From an uncultured cyanobacterium (GTDB lineage: Bacteria > Cyanobacteriota > Cyanobacteriia > CACIAM-69d), in assembly GCA_937883785.1 (NCBI GenBank), contig CALGDE010000167.1:57966-121965 (forward strand): DNA of 64,000 nucleotides, written 5' to 3'. Below are positions 47,201-54,952 of the stretch, one piece after another. Below the pieces are notes generated by a model. It searched no databases and had not been told where the DNA came from. It was given only the letters and a program-made list of their open reading frames with translations. Numbering within the stretch: the first letter of the stretch is position 1; each line of letters opens with the position of its first letter. The translations under genes and the position numbers were made by a program.

Positions 47201-47434
47201 AAATAGCTGAAAAATCTGATTATTGCCCTGCCCCGAAAACGTCGTCCCGTTAGCGATTAACTTAATCGTCTTCTTTCGCCCCGACGTATTGTTCACCACA
47301 ATGTCATCGGTGAAATTAATCGTCCCCGCGTTGGAAATATCAATAACGGTTAAATCTTCGCTAGCACTAAGGGCGCTGCTAATTTCACTGCTGAGGCTGT
47401 TGAAATCGGAAGCGGAGACGCGACGAATGCTCAT
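41246..47434 (-). CDS. Giant secreted RTX / Calx-beta adhesin-like protein
   Basis: 2062 residues. The N-terminus (about 1-400) has parallel-beta-helix features with Gly-rich runs (GGAGSAGGFGAGGGGGGGAAGG) and TTFSNNE turns. A Calx-beta-like section follows (about 440-680: VNLDQALPFSVFVPVTL, DDAPEPDGETVTFTI). EF-hand/dockerin-like calcium loops occur (DENGNGQVTVAE; DANSDGVINNED). A carboxypeptidase-regulatory-like module has FFDANFNRIQDEDEW. The C-terminal part (about 1858-1995) is an RTX calcium-binding array (GxxGDDxLxG, nine-residue repeats), then a final 60-residue block that in the family acts as the type I secretion signal. No signal peptide is present. Likely a cell-surface or S-layer-like adhesin. 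No type I secretion genes are nearby. Confidence 0.88.
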   Translation of the reverse strand: MSIRRVSASDFNSLSSEISSALSASEDLTVIDISNAGTINFTDDIVVNNTSGRKKTIKLIANGTTFSGQGNNQIFQLFSSDADIGDLAFIIEGGTLRDGFAKGGDADSQGGGGGGLGAGGAVYVGSGATLVTDGTTFSNNEVEGGLGADLTDKAPNRISMTVAPPGTSGSTVADALSGIQGGDGNDGGILNNGESPLAAGSAGSGGSGGTINTVDPIGFLPEQLGGAGSAGGFGAGGGGGGGAAGGSAVIKGGQGGDGGFGGGSGGAGGGSLLGAVPLSLTLQVPGGPGEYGGSGSPSQVFPQDVYAGAGAGGDGAALGGAIFVQDGNLVTLNTTFSNNETTNRARGPLRFSGASIDATGTGSSQLDGEGVGADAFVYRSGPVSASEPSPLLFDATGFNSFGAFANDTRSTSSAAVGEGFIQPKASISLGQGVTEGSGTDGIINVNLDQALPFSVFVPVTLVTTDATQGDDFVVKDQSDNTVTGDEFFVKIDAGSTQGQFRVEAPDDDAPEPDGETVTFTIDRSDDLNYFSLGGTTSTNLLIEDDGDVGIDIQETLGVTAVAEGNLGDGVQFQLIIQPTDDVTLNFTTPGDLSPVDPITFTPANWDQPQTVRFKAPIDGVDEGIENVQVQLGVTSTDTRYSSLAVDPIDVEVREALSGGEGLASGLEASFRVLEQSLDNNLSNVLFPLIGSIDNDLPDFFGTFQGSLSAALAEIDDAANPAILTTAQSLVQTAVEQAFTDQGLPTPAVNVMLQVNPSNTSVTLFEIDIAQSYDLGAKDLDRSLGLEGIGLQLSGTAQFDLAYDLSLAGSIGNGIGGAFDLSAPNSSLKVDIEAKDPTGVSGRFGFVPLGLTDHEQKPADDLAPTLLDADFTVDFTVPDNSPLGGNRLTLDDINNTADIADISETLLTGDAHVGFDAVADFNAKVMPRFFFDLVMDWENFEVKEGEFGDRLVVDNLAFNDLEVDFGSFAENFLAPVLKTVDDVVDPVRPILDFLNRDIGLFATLEATDLRLAGRTLDENGNGQVTVAELLAWLSNKPVSTDLLVALENITELSDTLDEIAAQPDSGFLIPLGSFDIAPEPPSAGIRPSVPPVSTATKETKLSKPPKASGKQPSTLEAKASQSIGSSDLFSFPIIEQGESLVALLLGQDVDLAVVDLPALGLGAEVQFDFPLPPPVSFISVGFGAEVEADLDLGFGFDTFGLRQWAESFDYDPNRIGLVLDGLYVSDREEANGTGEDVPELTAQGEVFGTLAFDALIASAGFRGGLRGQVAADLLDGGEIFQRDDGKIRLVSEIAPRLERPWELFQFSGRISAFLGVFAEAGVKPFKVEYKRDLAEATLLEFNLGPQGNASGRALDPPVVGGLVFFDANFNRIQDEDEWAFAITDGEGNYTLNVPLNPFDANSDGVINNEDGQVVIIEGFDSGTLLDQEVPLTGGFGSSVITPLTTLVFGLEVPNINDSAALVRAALGITEDFDFINGEAVEGLVANTPGARSAVVQQALLQNLVIEGVGTLFPGSGDPTVGVIANSIIGALGDRISNGSTVDLTDRDFLQGIFDATISDLQGQFGGYSVDSTAVTTAIGTIASKNSTIASSGGLDTEAFLTLLANVISSPELATGFQGAALRPLNALTRKVVPPVDLAASEAKIEAVLGLPDVDLNNFDPQVEVDNGDTSGNGIPIYLRQIQVQTALTQVGRVIKGFRDIGISDSSQIAIDVLIDILRESSTFNFTDQNQIFTVLSKALPEVVGGDSSNLLSQASALIAESGREFESAVSLGGTPASILNNLIDIQGQNAGSLADVLEGLANGSIPLDSLAPPPDGSIGALLDNLGVDRQDGLGLAAQILQRLREVSAAIALDNQFTEIVGTEAADEILAGPGNQRVIGLEQDDTLYGNQGADQILGREGDDLIFGGRGSDLLFGNEQEDTILGNRGDDVLFGGQQNDHLYGNTGDDLLSGDRDDDTLNGGQGNDILLGATGNDLLSGDLGDDTLIGDTGADQFLFFPEGGNDLVVDFSIGEDRLVLQWPEETQFSSFQITQQDLNTVISDGRWSVTLLNVNVAQITAAELGF

Positions 47435-47953
47435 ATCTAGAGAGGAGGTGAGTAATTAACTTTCCAGGCGACGGCAACAGAAAAAAGCACGAAAGTGCTG
47501 CAGGATTGAAAGTACAGATACGGGGCTAACTCGGACACAGGTCCAATAAGAGCCAAATTCGTCACCTTAATCCCTTCGAAGATGAGATATCTCAGCCAAT
47601 GAAGTGCCTGGAACTCAAAGCGCAAGACGACTTAAACAAGACTACTTAAAACGGCCCAATTTCCTGAGCAAAAATCCCTGGTAAGACTTACTTTTTATAC
47701 TTATTGCCACTGATTCTGTAAGCATGTTCGCATACCGTACCTAGATTAAGCCAACCAAAATCCGGTCGGAATTGTGATTTTTTCATGAGTGATCGCTCCG
47801 ATTTTTTAACGGTTTCGCCTAGCCCTCAGCAAATCCCGGAAAGCCGGAGCTGTATAAAATTATTCTTACCCTTTGGTCACAGGTCCATCACAGAATGGGG
47901 AGGCTTTGGACACTGCCCTTACAGCCACTCGCAACCTTAATGAAATAGTCAAT

Positions 47954-48312
47954 AGACCTCTTGCATGAATCAGAAAGGCAAGCATTTGTGCCCTGAGGGT
48001 TGTCGAAGGGCAGTGTCTTGACCAGGCTATCTGCGATGCAGACGCTACGCGAACGACGACCCTCAGCCTTCGCATTAAACAGGACTTACGCAACATCGCT
48101 GGTCGCCCTCATCCCCCAGCCCTCCTTCGGCTTCGCTCAGGACACCGCTTCTCCCCGGGGAGAAGGGGAGCAAGAAGGTAGGTAAAGCCATCGCACTATC
48201 TCCGAAGTCCCTCTCCCCAGGGAGAGGGATTTAGGGTGAGGGGCTTCAGGGGGTTTGCGTAAGTCCTGATTAAAGCCTTTTGATAGAGCTACGTCATTTA
48301 TGCAAGAGGTCT
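47954..48312. mobile_element. Outer MITE-like element, AGACCTCTTGCAT family
   Basis: Left end AGACCTCTTGCATGAAT (47954-47970). The reverse complement of the right end (48296-48312) is AGACCTCTTGCATAAAT, matching at 16 of 17 positions. After removing the inner element the outer one is about 164 bp. No transposase is encoded. No unambiguous target duplication was found. Confidence 0.7.
48080..48268. mobile_element. Inner MITE, CAGGACTTACGCAA family, 189 bp
   Basis: Perfect 14-bp terminal inverted repeats, CAGGACTTACGCAA at 48080 and TTGCGTAAGTCCTG ending at 48268, flanked by a direct repeat attaaa at 48074-48079 and 48269-48274. The interior has two GC-rich hairpin-forming blocks (CTCCCCGGGGAG and CTCTCCCCAGGGAGAG). 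It is inserted into the outer element, so it is the later arrival. Confidence 0.82.
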
Positions 48313-48322
48313 AATCAATCCT

Positions 48323-49438
48323 CTACATCAATGCCAAATTGTCGCGATGAATCACGGTATTAGGGGAACCACTGCCCAGGATTTTGCTGACATCCTGCGA
48401 TCGCCGCCCCAGAATTTTCCCCAACGCCTCACTGTCAAAATTCACCAGCCCTTGGGCAACGGACTTTCCTTGGCGATCGCACAAAATCACCGCATCCTCC
48501 GCCTGAAACTCCCCCTCAATTTCCGTAACCCCCGCCGCCAGCAACGACTTTCCACCCTCACAAATCGCCCGCACCGCCCCCGAATCCAAATACAACCGCC
48601 CCGCCGGCACTAACCCATGGGCAATCCATTGCTTACGGGCACGATTAGGCTGCGCCTGGGGCAAAAACTGGGTACCCAAATCTTCCCCATCAATAATTTT
48701 CAAAATATTGGCAGGGGTCTTGCCCTGGGTAATCACCGTGCAAACCCCAGCGCTAGTAGCAATTTTTGCCGCCGTAATCTTGGTGACCATCCCCCCCGTG
48801 CCCCACTGGGAACCACGACTCCCCGTATCCACCCCCATCGCCTCAAACTCCGCCATATCCGCCACCACCGAAATCGGCTTAGCATCAGGATTTTGGCGCG
48901 GATCCGCCGAGTACATCCGATCCACATCCGTCAGCAAAAACAACCACTCCGCCTCCACCACGCTAGCCACCAGCGCCGACAGGGTATCGTTATCGCCAAA
49001 CTTCAGCTCATCCACCGCCACCGTATCGTTCTCGTTCACAATAGGCACCACCCCCAATCGCAGCAGCGCCTGGAACGTTTGATAAATATTGATATATCGA
49101 CTGCGCTGGGTGAGATCTTCCCGCGTTAGCAATACCTGGGCGATGGGCTGTCCGGCAGTGGTGAAAAAGTCATCGTAAATCCGCATCAGTCGCCCCTGTC
49201 CCACGGCGGCAACGGCCTGTTTCTCTGCGATCGTCGCCGGTCGTTCCGCCAACCCCAACCGTCCACAGCCCACCCCAACGGCCCCTGAGGATACCAACAC
49301 CACCGGGTAACCGCGATCGCGCAACACCGTCAGCGTTTCCACCAGGGCGCCAATGGTAGCCAACGCTAACCGCCCAGTATCCGGCTGAGCCAAGCTGGAG
49401 GTGCCAATTTTAATTACAACAGGGCGTAGGGAACTCAT
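48323..49438 (-). CDS. proB: Glutamate 5-kinase
   Basis: A 371-residue enzyme that phosphorylates glutamate in the first step of proline synthesis. The amino-acid kinase domain (1 to about 255) has [66 protein letters not shown] and [22 protein letters not shown], then [19 protein letters not shown]-terminal PUA domain (about 280-360) is present: [32 protein letters not shown]. Length and motifs are normal. Its stop lies 10 bases from a nested MITE pair, which becomes part of its 3' UTR. No proA nearby. Confidence 0.97.
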   Translation of the reverse strand: MSSLRPVVIKIGTSSLAQPDTGRLALATIGALVETLTVLRDRGYPVVLVSSGAVGVGCGRLGLAERPATIAEKQAVAAVGQGRLMRIYDDFFTTAGQPIAQVLLTREDLTQRSRYINIYQTFQALLRLGVVPIVNENDTVAVDELKFGDNDTLSALVASVVEAEWLFLLTDVDRMYSADPRQNPDAKPISVVADMAEFEAMGVDTGSRGSQWGTGGMVTKITAAKIATSAGVCTVITQGKTPANILKIIDGEDLGTQFLPQAQPNRARKQWIAHGLVPAGRLYLDSGAVRAICEGGKSLLAAGVTEIEGEFQAEDAVILCDRQGKSVAQGLVNFDSEALGKILGRRSQDVSKILGSGSPNTVIHRDNLALM

Positions 49439-49490
49439 GGCAACGAAACCGTAGAATGCTCAAGAACGGTCAAGCTATTGTCCCCCACTG

Positions 49491-49615
49491 GGGGCTGTCA
49501 AAACCTAAACGTCAAAGTCTTCAGTGGTAGGGTCCAGTCGCTAATTTTTTTGCTTTGAAAGGGTGTGGACTTCCCACGGTGTAGACCTTCTGCCCATTCA
49601 TTGATGACACACCCT
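49491..49615. mobile_element. TA-target MITE family, copy 4
   Basis: About 125 bp, starting GGGGCTGTCAAAACCTAAA and ending TGATGACACACCCT. The internal CTTTGAAAGGGTGTGGACTTCCCACGGTGTA matches other copies in blocks. It fills the divergent space between proB and the following gene. Confidence 0.7.
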
Positions 49616-49670
49616 GATCGCCTATTTTCGCCTAACTGTCTTGCCAGTGAATACAGCGCCTTCCGCCCCC

Positions 49671-50519
49671 ATGCCCACGGTAAAAATTCTGCCTAAGGTG
49701 TCTCTCTTTGATCGCTTCCAAGGGGCGTTCGTGGGAGCCGCTATTTTGGGAAACAGTGAGTCGTTCCCTTGGGAGGTGCTGGAGGCGATCGCTCTTAACT
49801 ACGAACGCCCAGAATATCGATACAGCGACCCCCATCGACATCAACTACGCCACTGGTCTCCCGAACAATGGCGGCTAGCGGAGGTGCTGTGGCAGAGCCT
49901 TGACCAGCCCCCATTTGTAGGTTCTGGAAGCCTTTGGCTGGGGCGGGTACTGGCAGGATGGCAATCGCTCATGCCGACGCCGGACAATACTCAAACATTG
50001 GACACTGGGAAAACTGCAAAACAATTAATAGAAAGCCGCGCCACCTTACCCCAGTGGCGACTATGGCTAGGGCAATTCGATGCAGCGTCCACAGCCGTAA
50101 TTTCCGCCACGGAAACAGGAGAAACAGCCCTACTTAAGGAGCAAGAGTTTTGGACTATCGTAGGGGGCCTTGGTCGTACTGGAGGTGAGATGTCTACGGC
50201 GATCGCTCAAACCACAATGCTGCTCAACGATGAGAGCAGCTCCCTCGGCTGGATTGGCGCAAGTTTAGGACTGACCCATGGCGCAGAACGGTTTCTAAGC
50301 AATTTCTCGGCTGATTATCTGGACCATAAGAATCAAAATTTTTTACAACGTTCAGCCTTAAATACGAGTAAAATTTATGACATCGTTGAGAATGAGCGTT
50401 TATCCTCTTCTGTCGACGCAGCCCGAAACCGAGCGATCCAATGTTTCAACCAGTGGAGCGGCGCGGCCCCTTTTACTTCACCATCATTAACGCCCTGGAC
50501 CGTCACATTGTCCCGTTAG
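49671..50519 (+). CDS. ADP-ribosylglycohydrolase-like protein, catalytic residues not evident
   Basis: 282 residues from ATG 49671; a TTG at 49641 is an alternative start. The opening SLFDRFQGAFVGAAILGN resembles the first helix of ADP-ribosylglycohydrolases (DR-x-GALxGxAxGD). SSLGWIGASLGLTHGAERF resembles the late helix of that fold. The metal-binding Asp pairs (GD and DTD) are not seen, and the middle is divergent, so this is either an inactive relative or a separate helical family. Cytoplasmic, with no membrane segment or signal. It follows MITE copy 4 directly, so its promoter must lie in or beside that element. Confidence 0.55.
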   Translation: MPTVKILPKVSLFDRFQGAFVGAAILGNSESFPWEVLEAIALNYERPEYRYSDPHRHQLRHWSPEQWRLAEVLWQSLDQPPFVGSGSLWLGRVLAGWQSLMPTPDNTQTLDTGKTAKQLIESRATLPQWRLWLGQFDAASTAVISATETGETALLKEQEFWTIVGGLGRTGGEMSTAIAQTTMLLNDESSSLGWIGASLGLTHGAERFLSNFSADYLDHKNQNFLQRSALNTSKIYDIVENERLSSSVDAARNRAIQCFNQWSGAAPFTSPSLTPWTVTLSR

Positions 50520-51398
50520 CGAGAGTACGAAATATTACCCGACTGACTTGTTTACGGAGAGATTTTTGCACGATATAGCCGCAGGTCACAACACTGGATA
50601 ATCCTGGGCGCGCGAAGTAATCGTGCTGAGTCGTGAATTGGGGCGTCTGTATAAATCCCTAAATAAATTCCTAATAAATTCCTGTAAATAGGGGGGCGAT
50701 CGCATCCCTTCCCTCAAACCCTAAAGCTAACTATAAACAGGCTATAACTACAGAAACCGTCAGCAACACTTACTTCAAGAGCTTGGTGCAACGTTATATG
50801 TTGTAAAACAACACCATCTAGTTACTGTTTTACTAAGGGCTGTCGTCATTTAAGTCTCAAAGCCTTTAACCGTAAGAGTTTCAGCCCTTAGCGCTTTTTG
50901 TGTTAAAAGGCGTGCACTTTTTACTACGTAAGACTTTGGTTGCTCAATTAATGACACGTCCTAAGGCTTGGATATTTTTAGATATCCAAAGATTGCTTAA
51001 GTTAGGAAAAGGCTAAAGCCACCTCAGCCAAAAGTCAGACTTTGAATCGCAATTCTTACGGCAATCTCCTCCAATGGACTGCGTGACCAATGCGCCGCAC
51101 GGGATTATCCTAGTTCACGCCTATTCTTGATACGGTTCCACCCCCACAAGACCTCGACTGTTATCAAGTGCTGTTCAATTAATTGTGTTGTCTACCATCA
51201 ATGTAGAAGGGCTTTAGAAATTTGTCGGAATTTTTTGTCAGACATTGGCTGCCGTTGCACCGCTTTCCCATTGTTATGCTCTGGTCTTTGTTATCCCGTC
51301 CCTTTCGTTCCGCCTCTAGTTATTTTGTCCCGAAAAACGCCTTCTCCTTTCTCTAGGTTGTTTTTTACTCTCTTTTAGCGTGCTGGAAACTGTCTGTT
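50520..51398. other. Intergenic region upstream of the 7TM-HD gene
   Basis: 879 bases. It contains TA-target MITE copy 5 (50836-50961). Bases 50660-50700 hold a short TAAAT/CCTAATAAATTCCT repeat. A frame of 83 codons at 51127-51378 is Cys/Pro-rich and has no ribosome binding site, so it is not counted as a gene. The 7TM-HD promoter is expected in the last 200 bases. Confidence 0.4.
50836..50961. mobile_element. TA-target MITE family, copy 5 (best-bounded copy)
   Basis: 126 bp, starting AGGGCTGTCGTCATTTAA and ending TTAATGACACGTCC, flanked by TA on both sides (50834-50835 and 50962-50963). Terminal inverted repeats pair AGGGC-TGTCATCATT with GG(A/G)CGTGTCATTAATT imperfectly. TA duplication is typical of elements moved by IS630/Tc1-mariner transposases. 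Confidence 0.8.
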
Positions 51399-54185
51399 AT
51401 GGGAATGCCGAAATCCTTTATCCGAAAAGCTGGGCGATTTTGGCGAAGGTCGAAATCGCGCCCTCCTTTGCGGAATGGTGCCGTGAGCAAATTTCCCTTT
51501 CTTCGCCCCGGTCAATGGATTTGCTATGGTCGCCGTGCCCTGCATGATTTGCGGCGGCGTCTATCCCAGGCCCAGCGTTTGACCTATAACTTCAACGCAA
51601 CGGGCAACGGGCAACCCTGCTCAAAAAAACATCGCCAGTCCCAGCGCACCCGAGCCCATGGTCGCCTGATGTTGGCCCTCGCGCTGGTGTCCTTAACGGC
51701 GGCAATGAGCTACCCACTTCTGTCTCAGCCGTTGTATGGCATTGGTGAAACAGCTCCCCAGGATATTCGGGCCCCCTTCGATGCCACCGTGCCGGATCAG
51801 CGCGGCACTGAGGAGCGGCGTAGGGATGCCCGCAATGGGGTGGTGCCGGTGCTGTCGGAAGATTCTGAAATCACCAGCCAAATTATTCAAGATTTACAAC
51901 GCTCCTTAAAGGAAGGGGATGAAATTCGCAAGATCACCGAGCCGTTCCCCATTGTGTCCACCAATACCCTATCGGAGCCATCCCAGGTTTTACTGCGGGA
52001 GCTAACGCCGACGCTTTGGCGATCGCTGCGGTCCCAGCTTCAAAGGGGAATTTTTGAGGCGAGCTGGTGGGTCCAAGATGCAGGTCCCGTTTTGGCTACC
52101 GAGGAAGGACGTGAGCTGGAGGTGCTGCGTGAAACGGCTCAGCAACTGGAACGGTTGCAGGGGCAATGGCCGGCGGCGGGCGTTGTGCGCCTTGATGCAG
52201 AGGTCACTTTAGGGCGAGATATTACCTTTGAAGATCGCTCTCCAAGTTTGACGTACCGGTCCCTTGATGAATTATTGCAAGGGTTAGATCGGGCTCGCGG
52301 TCGCTACCGCCGGGCGATCGCCTCTTTGGATCAACGTTCGGAAAATGGTGGCAATAATCAGACTTTTAATGGACAAGTCTTGAATGGGCAACTTAATGGA
52401 TTGCCCTTAAGCAAACAGCCATTTAATCAAACCTTACTGTCCCTATCCCCCTCCCAATGGAAAGAGGTGAAGGACGCTAGCACCCTAACCATAAGGCGGC
52501 TGTTAGTGCACGGCTTGCCTCCAGGACTGACCGATGAACACTTAGATCGGGTTATTTCAACGGTGCTGAAGGATTACCTTAATCCGTCGTTACGTCCCAC
52601 CGCCCAGCGTATTTTGGTGGCTGTAACAGGCGATCGCCATAACCTGGTGCAAGATGACGATAAAACCCAGGAACTGGCGGCGGCGGCGGTGGAGGAAATT
52701 GACATCATCACTGTGTCGCGCCGCCAGGGTGAACTAATTGTTCAAGCTGACGAAACCATTACCAGCGAACAATTTGCCTTGCTAGACCACTATGGTCTGA
52801 GTCGTCGGGGAATTAACTGGCGCGGGCTGGTGGATTTGTCCGGCTTGATTACCGTGTCCCTCGGGTGTTTTTGGGTGGTGGAACGACGGTTCGGCCAGCG
52901 ACTACGGCGTCCAGACCATATTGTGTTGCTGGTGCTGGCGGTTAGCGTGCCCCTTAGCGCCTGGGCGGGCACCCTATTGCCTGACGCTTGGGAAAAAGAT
53001 TTGATTATTAACCTACCCCTGGTAGGGCTGCTGACAGGGAGCTTTTATGGACCAGCAGTGGGCAGCGTTTTATGCGTTCTGATGGGCATTGTGATGCCCT
53101 TGGCACTGGATTTGGATTGGCCCACATTGATTGCCATGACGGCGGCGGGGATGTTTGGGGCCCTAATGGCCGGGCGGCTGCGATCGCGGGAGGAATTTGC
53201 GTTCTTAGGATTAGGGGTGGGCTTTGTGCAAGGAAGCACCTATCTGGTGCTGAGCTTAATTAACAGCGCCGCTGCCAGCTCTGTATGGGTTACCCTCTTG
53301 GGCACGGTGGCGTTTCACGGCGTCACCGGACTGATGTGGAGTGTGGTGGCCCTAGGGCTCAGTCCCTATTTGGAGCATTTATTTGACTTGGTGACTCCCA
53401 TTCGCCTAGCGGAATTATCCAACCCCAACCGTTCCTTGCTAAAGCGGTTAGCGTCTGAAGCGCCCGGCACTTTTCAACACACTATGTTTGTGGCTTCTTT
53501 GGCAGAGGCGGCAGCCCGTGCCCTGGGGTGCAATGTGGAGCTGGTGAGAGCTGGAACGCTCTATCACGATATTGGCAAAATGCATGACCCCTTAGGCTTT
53601 ATTGAAAACCAAATGGGGGGCCCCAATAAGCACGACACCATTAATGACCCGTGGAAAAGCGCCGATCTTATTAAGCGCCACGTTAGCGAAGGCATTGTCA
53701 TGGCGAAAAAGGCGCGGTTGCCTAAGGCGATTCAGGCATTTATTCCTGAGCACCAGGGCACCATGTGCATTAGCTATTTTTACCACCAGGCGATGCAGGC
53801 GGCCCAAGCCCAGGCGGGGTGTGTGGATAAAGCAGAAATTGTGGGCTCGGGCACTGGGGCATCGGTATTAACGGCGGTGCGATCACAGCCAGTGTGTGAA
53901 GCAGATTTTCGCTACAACGGTCCTATCCCCCAGTCGCGGGAAACAGGCATTGTCATGTTGGCCGATTCCTGCGAGGCGGCGCTACGCTCCTTGAAGGAAG
54001 CTACCTACGAAGAAGCATTTTCCATGGTGAACCGGATTTTACGGGCACGATGGACTGATAATCAGCTGGTGGACTCTGGATTAACGCGCCCGGAAATGAC
54101 CAAAATCGCCGAGGTTTTTGTACGGGTTTGGCAACAGGTCAACCATCAGCGTATCGCTTACCCTAAAGCTGCCTTACCAAAATAG
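51399..54185 (+). CDS. 7TM-HD phosphodiesterase, PgpH/YqfF type
   Basis: 928 residues. A basic, probably disordered cytoplasmic leader (1-85) precedes the first membrane segment (LMLALALVSLTAAMSYPLL). A large extracytoplasmic 7TMR-HDED domain follows (about 110-465: GETAPQDIRAPFDATVPDQ). Then come six or seven membrane segments (about 470-660) and a cytoplasmic HD domain: FQHTMFVASLAEAAA, LVRAGTLYHDIGKMHDPLGFIENQ and IPEHQGTM, giving the H...HD...H...D metal ligands. Members of this family hydrolyse cyclic di-AMP; cyanobacteria make that nucleotide in relation to osmotic and day-night control. The leader is longer than usual for the family, so a downstream start cannot be excluded. Confidence 0.92.
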   Translation: MGMPKSFIRKAGRFWRRSKSRPPLRNGAVSKFPFLRPGQWICYGRRALHDLRRRLSQAQRLTYNFNATGNGQPCSKKHRQSQRTRAHGRLMLALALVSLTAAMSYPLLSQPLYGIGETAPQDIRAPFDATVPDQRGTEERRRDARNGVVPVLSEDSEITSQIIQDLQRSLKEGDEIRKITEPFPIVSTNTLSEPSQVLLRELTPTLWRSLRSQLQRGIFEASWWVQDAGPVLATEEGRELEVLRETAQQLERLQGQWPAAGVVRLDAEVTLGRDITFEDRSPSLTYRSLDELLQGLDRARGRYRRAIASLDQRSENGGNNQTFNGQVLNGQLNGLPLSKQPFNQTLLSLSPSQWKEVKDASTLTIRRLLVHGLPPGLTDEHLDRVISTVLKDYLNPSLRPTAQRILVAVTGDRHNLVQDDDKTQELAAAAVEEIDIITVSRRQGELIVQADETITSEQFALLDHYGLSRRGINWRGLVDLSGLITVSLGCFWVVERRFGQRLRRPDHIVLLVLAVSVPLSAWAGTLLPDAWEKDLIINLPLVGLLTGSFYGPAVGSVLCVLMGIVMPLALDLDWPTLIAMTAAGMFGALMAGRLRSREEFAFLGLGVGFVQGSTYLVLSLINSAAASSVWVTLLGTVAFHGVTGLMWSVVALGLSPYLEHLFDLVTPIRLAELSNPNRSLLKRLASEAPGTFQHTMFVASLAEAAARALGCNVELVRAGTLYHDIGKMHDPLGFIENQMGGPNKHDTINDPWKSADLIKRHVSEGIVMAKKARLPKAIQAFIPEHQGTMCISYFYHQAMQAAQAQAGCVDKAEIVGSGTGASVLTAVRSQPVCEADFRYNGPIPQSRETGIVMLADSCEAALRSLKEATYEEAFSMVNRILRARWTDNQLVDSGLTRPEMTKIAEVFVRVWQQVNHQRIAYPKAALPK

Positions 54186-54425
54186 AAGCGCTGAAAACGC
54201 CGCAGATTCGAGGAATGGGCAAGTAACGGCCAAATGGGTGACGCCCTTAATAAAGTGCAGAAAAAGGGAAGAATTGTCGGCGCAAACATTAAGGCGCGTA
54301 AAGGTAATTGACGTTTATTTTCGGATTTTAATGGGTTCGGAAAGGGTCTTTCTTTTGGGTGATAGCTTGAGTTGGCGCTTCTGGGGATCACCCAGGGGTG
54401 TTTATTCCTTTCAGGTTTTCCCACT

Positions 54426-54602
54426 ATGCGAACTCCCAACTCAGAAAAGAATTTGGTTGATGGCGTGATTGCAGCAGCAGTTGGTGCCGGCATTGCGGCT
54501 AGCGTGGCGATCGCCATGGGGCAAAGTTTAGGCACGGCTATGGGGGTTGTTGCCTTCGCCACCTTGGCAACTTTAGTGATGGACAAGCTTGGGGTTGTCT
54601 AG
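54426..54602 (+). CDS. Small hydrophobic membrane protein, 58 residues
   Basis: From ATG 54426 to TAG 54602; the frame is open upstream to 54372, but that part is not protein-like. After a polar start (MRTPNSEKNLVDG) two short hydrophobic helices follow: VIAAAVGAGIAASVAIAMG and AMGVVAFATLATLVM. Small Gly/Ala residues dominate the first, suggesting tight helix packing. Function unknown. It lies between the 7TM-HD gene and tatA, 240 bases after the former. Confidence 0.6.
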   Translation: MRTPNSEKNLVDGVIAAAVGAGIAASVAIAMGQSLGTAMGVVAFATLATLVMDKLGVV

Positions 54603-54754
54603 GATTGGTCCGCTGCTCGGTTAGAGGAATTGAGCGCGGAGTGTTGATTTGAGAATATCGGCGAGGATACCGGCTTTGCATTGACATTAACTTGATATCC
54701 ACAAGCCAATTTCAACCATCAAATTCAAGGATCAAGAAATTAGGGATCAAGAAA

Positions 54755-54952
54755 TCAGGGCTCAAATTTGTCGTCCGTGATGGACCCACCCTCCGTTTCG
54801 CCATAATCCTCCTCTTCCCGATCCATTTCATCTTTAAACCCTCGCAGCATCTTCCCGAGAGCATTTCCTAGCTCCGGGATTTTTTTTGGTCCAAAAATCA
54901 CCACCGCCACCGCAGCAATCAAGCCCACTTCCAACCAACCTAAACCGAACAT
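54755..54952 (-). CDS. tatA: Twin-arginine translocase subunit TatA/E
   Basis: 65 residues. The start is placed at ATG 54952, preceded by AGGAGTGG at good spacing; a longer frame to 55015 would add an unlikely leader. The classical order is present: a short N-terminal helix FGLGWLEVGLIAAVAVVIFG, the FGPKKIPELGNALGKMLRGFKDEM hinge and amphipathic helix, then an acidic tail (DREEEDYGETEGG). It is the pore-forming subunit for folded-protein export across the plasma or thylakoid membrane. No tatB or tatC adjacent. Confidence 0.93.
   Translation of the reverse strand: MFGLGWLEVGLIAAVAVVIFGPKKIPELGNALGKMLRGFKDEMDREEEDYGETEGGSITDDKFEP

Larger units (their letters stand above)
47435..48322. other. 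Intergenic region with nested mobile elements
   Basis: 888 bases between the RTX gene and proB. Bases 47435-47953 are the leader of the RTX gene: there is no Shine-Dalgarno, and the coding strand instead carries CACCTCCTCTC just before the ATG. From 47954 to 48312 two terminal-repeat elements lie one inside the other and end 10 bases short of the proB stop. Confidence 0.55.

Noticed and set aside
47435..48322. CRISPR-like array near proB
   Set aside because: The repeated blocks are inverted terminal repeats of two nested elements, not regularly spaced direct repeats.
51127..51378. 83-codon plus-strand frame upstream of the 7TM-HD gene
   Set aside because: Cys-, Pro- and Phe-rich random-looking text, no ribosome binding site, no family resemblance.
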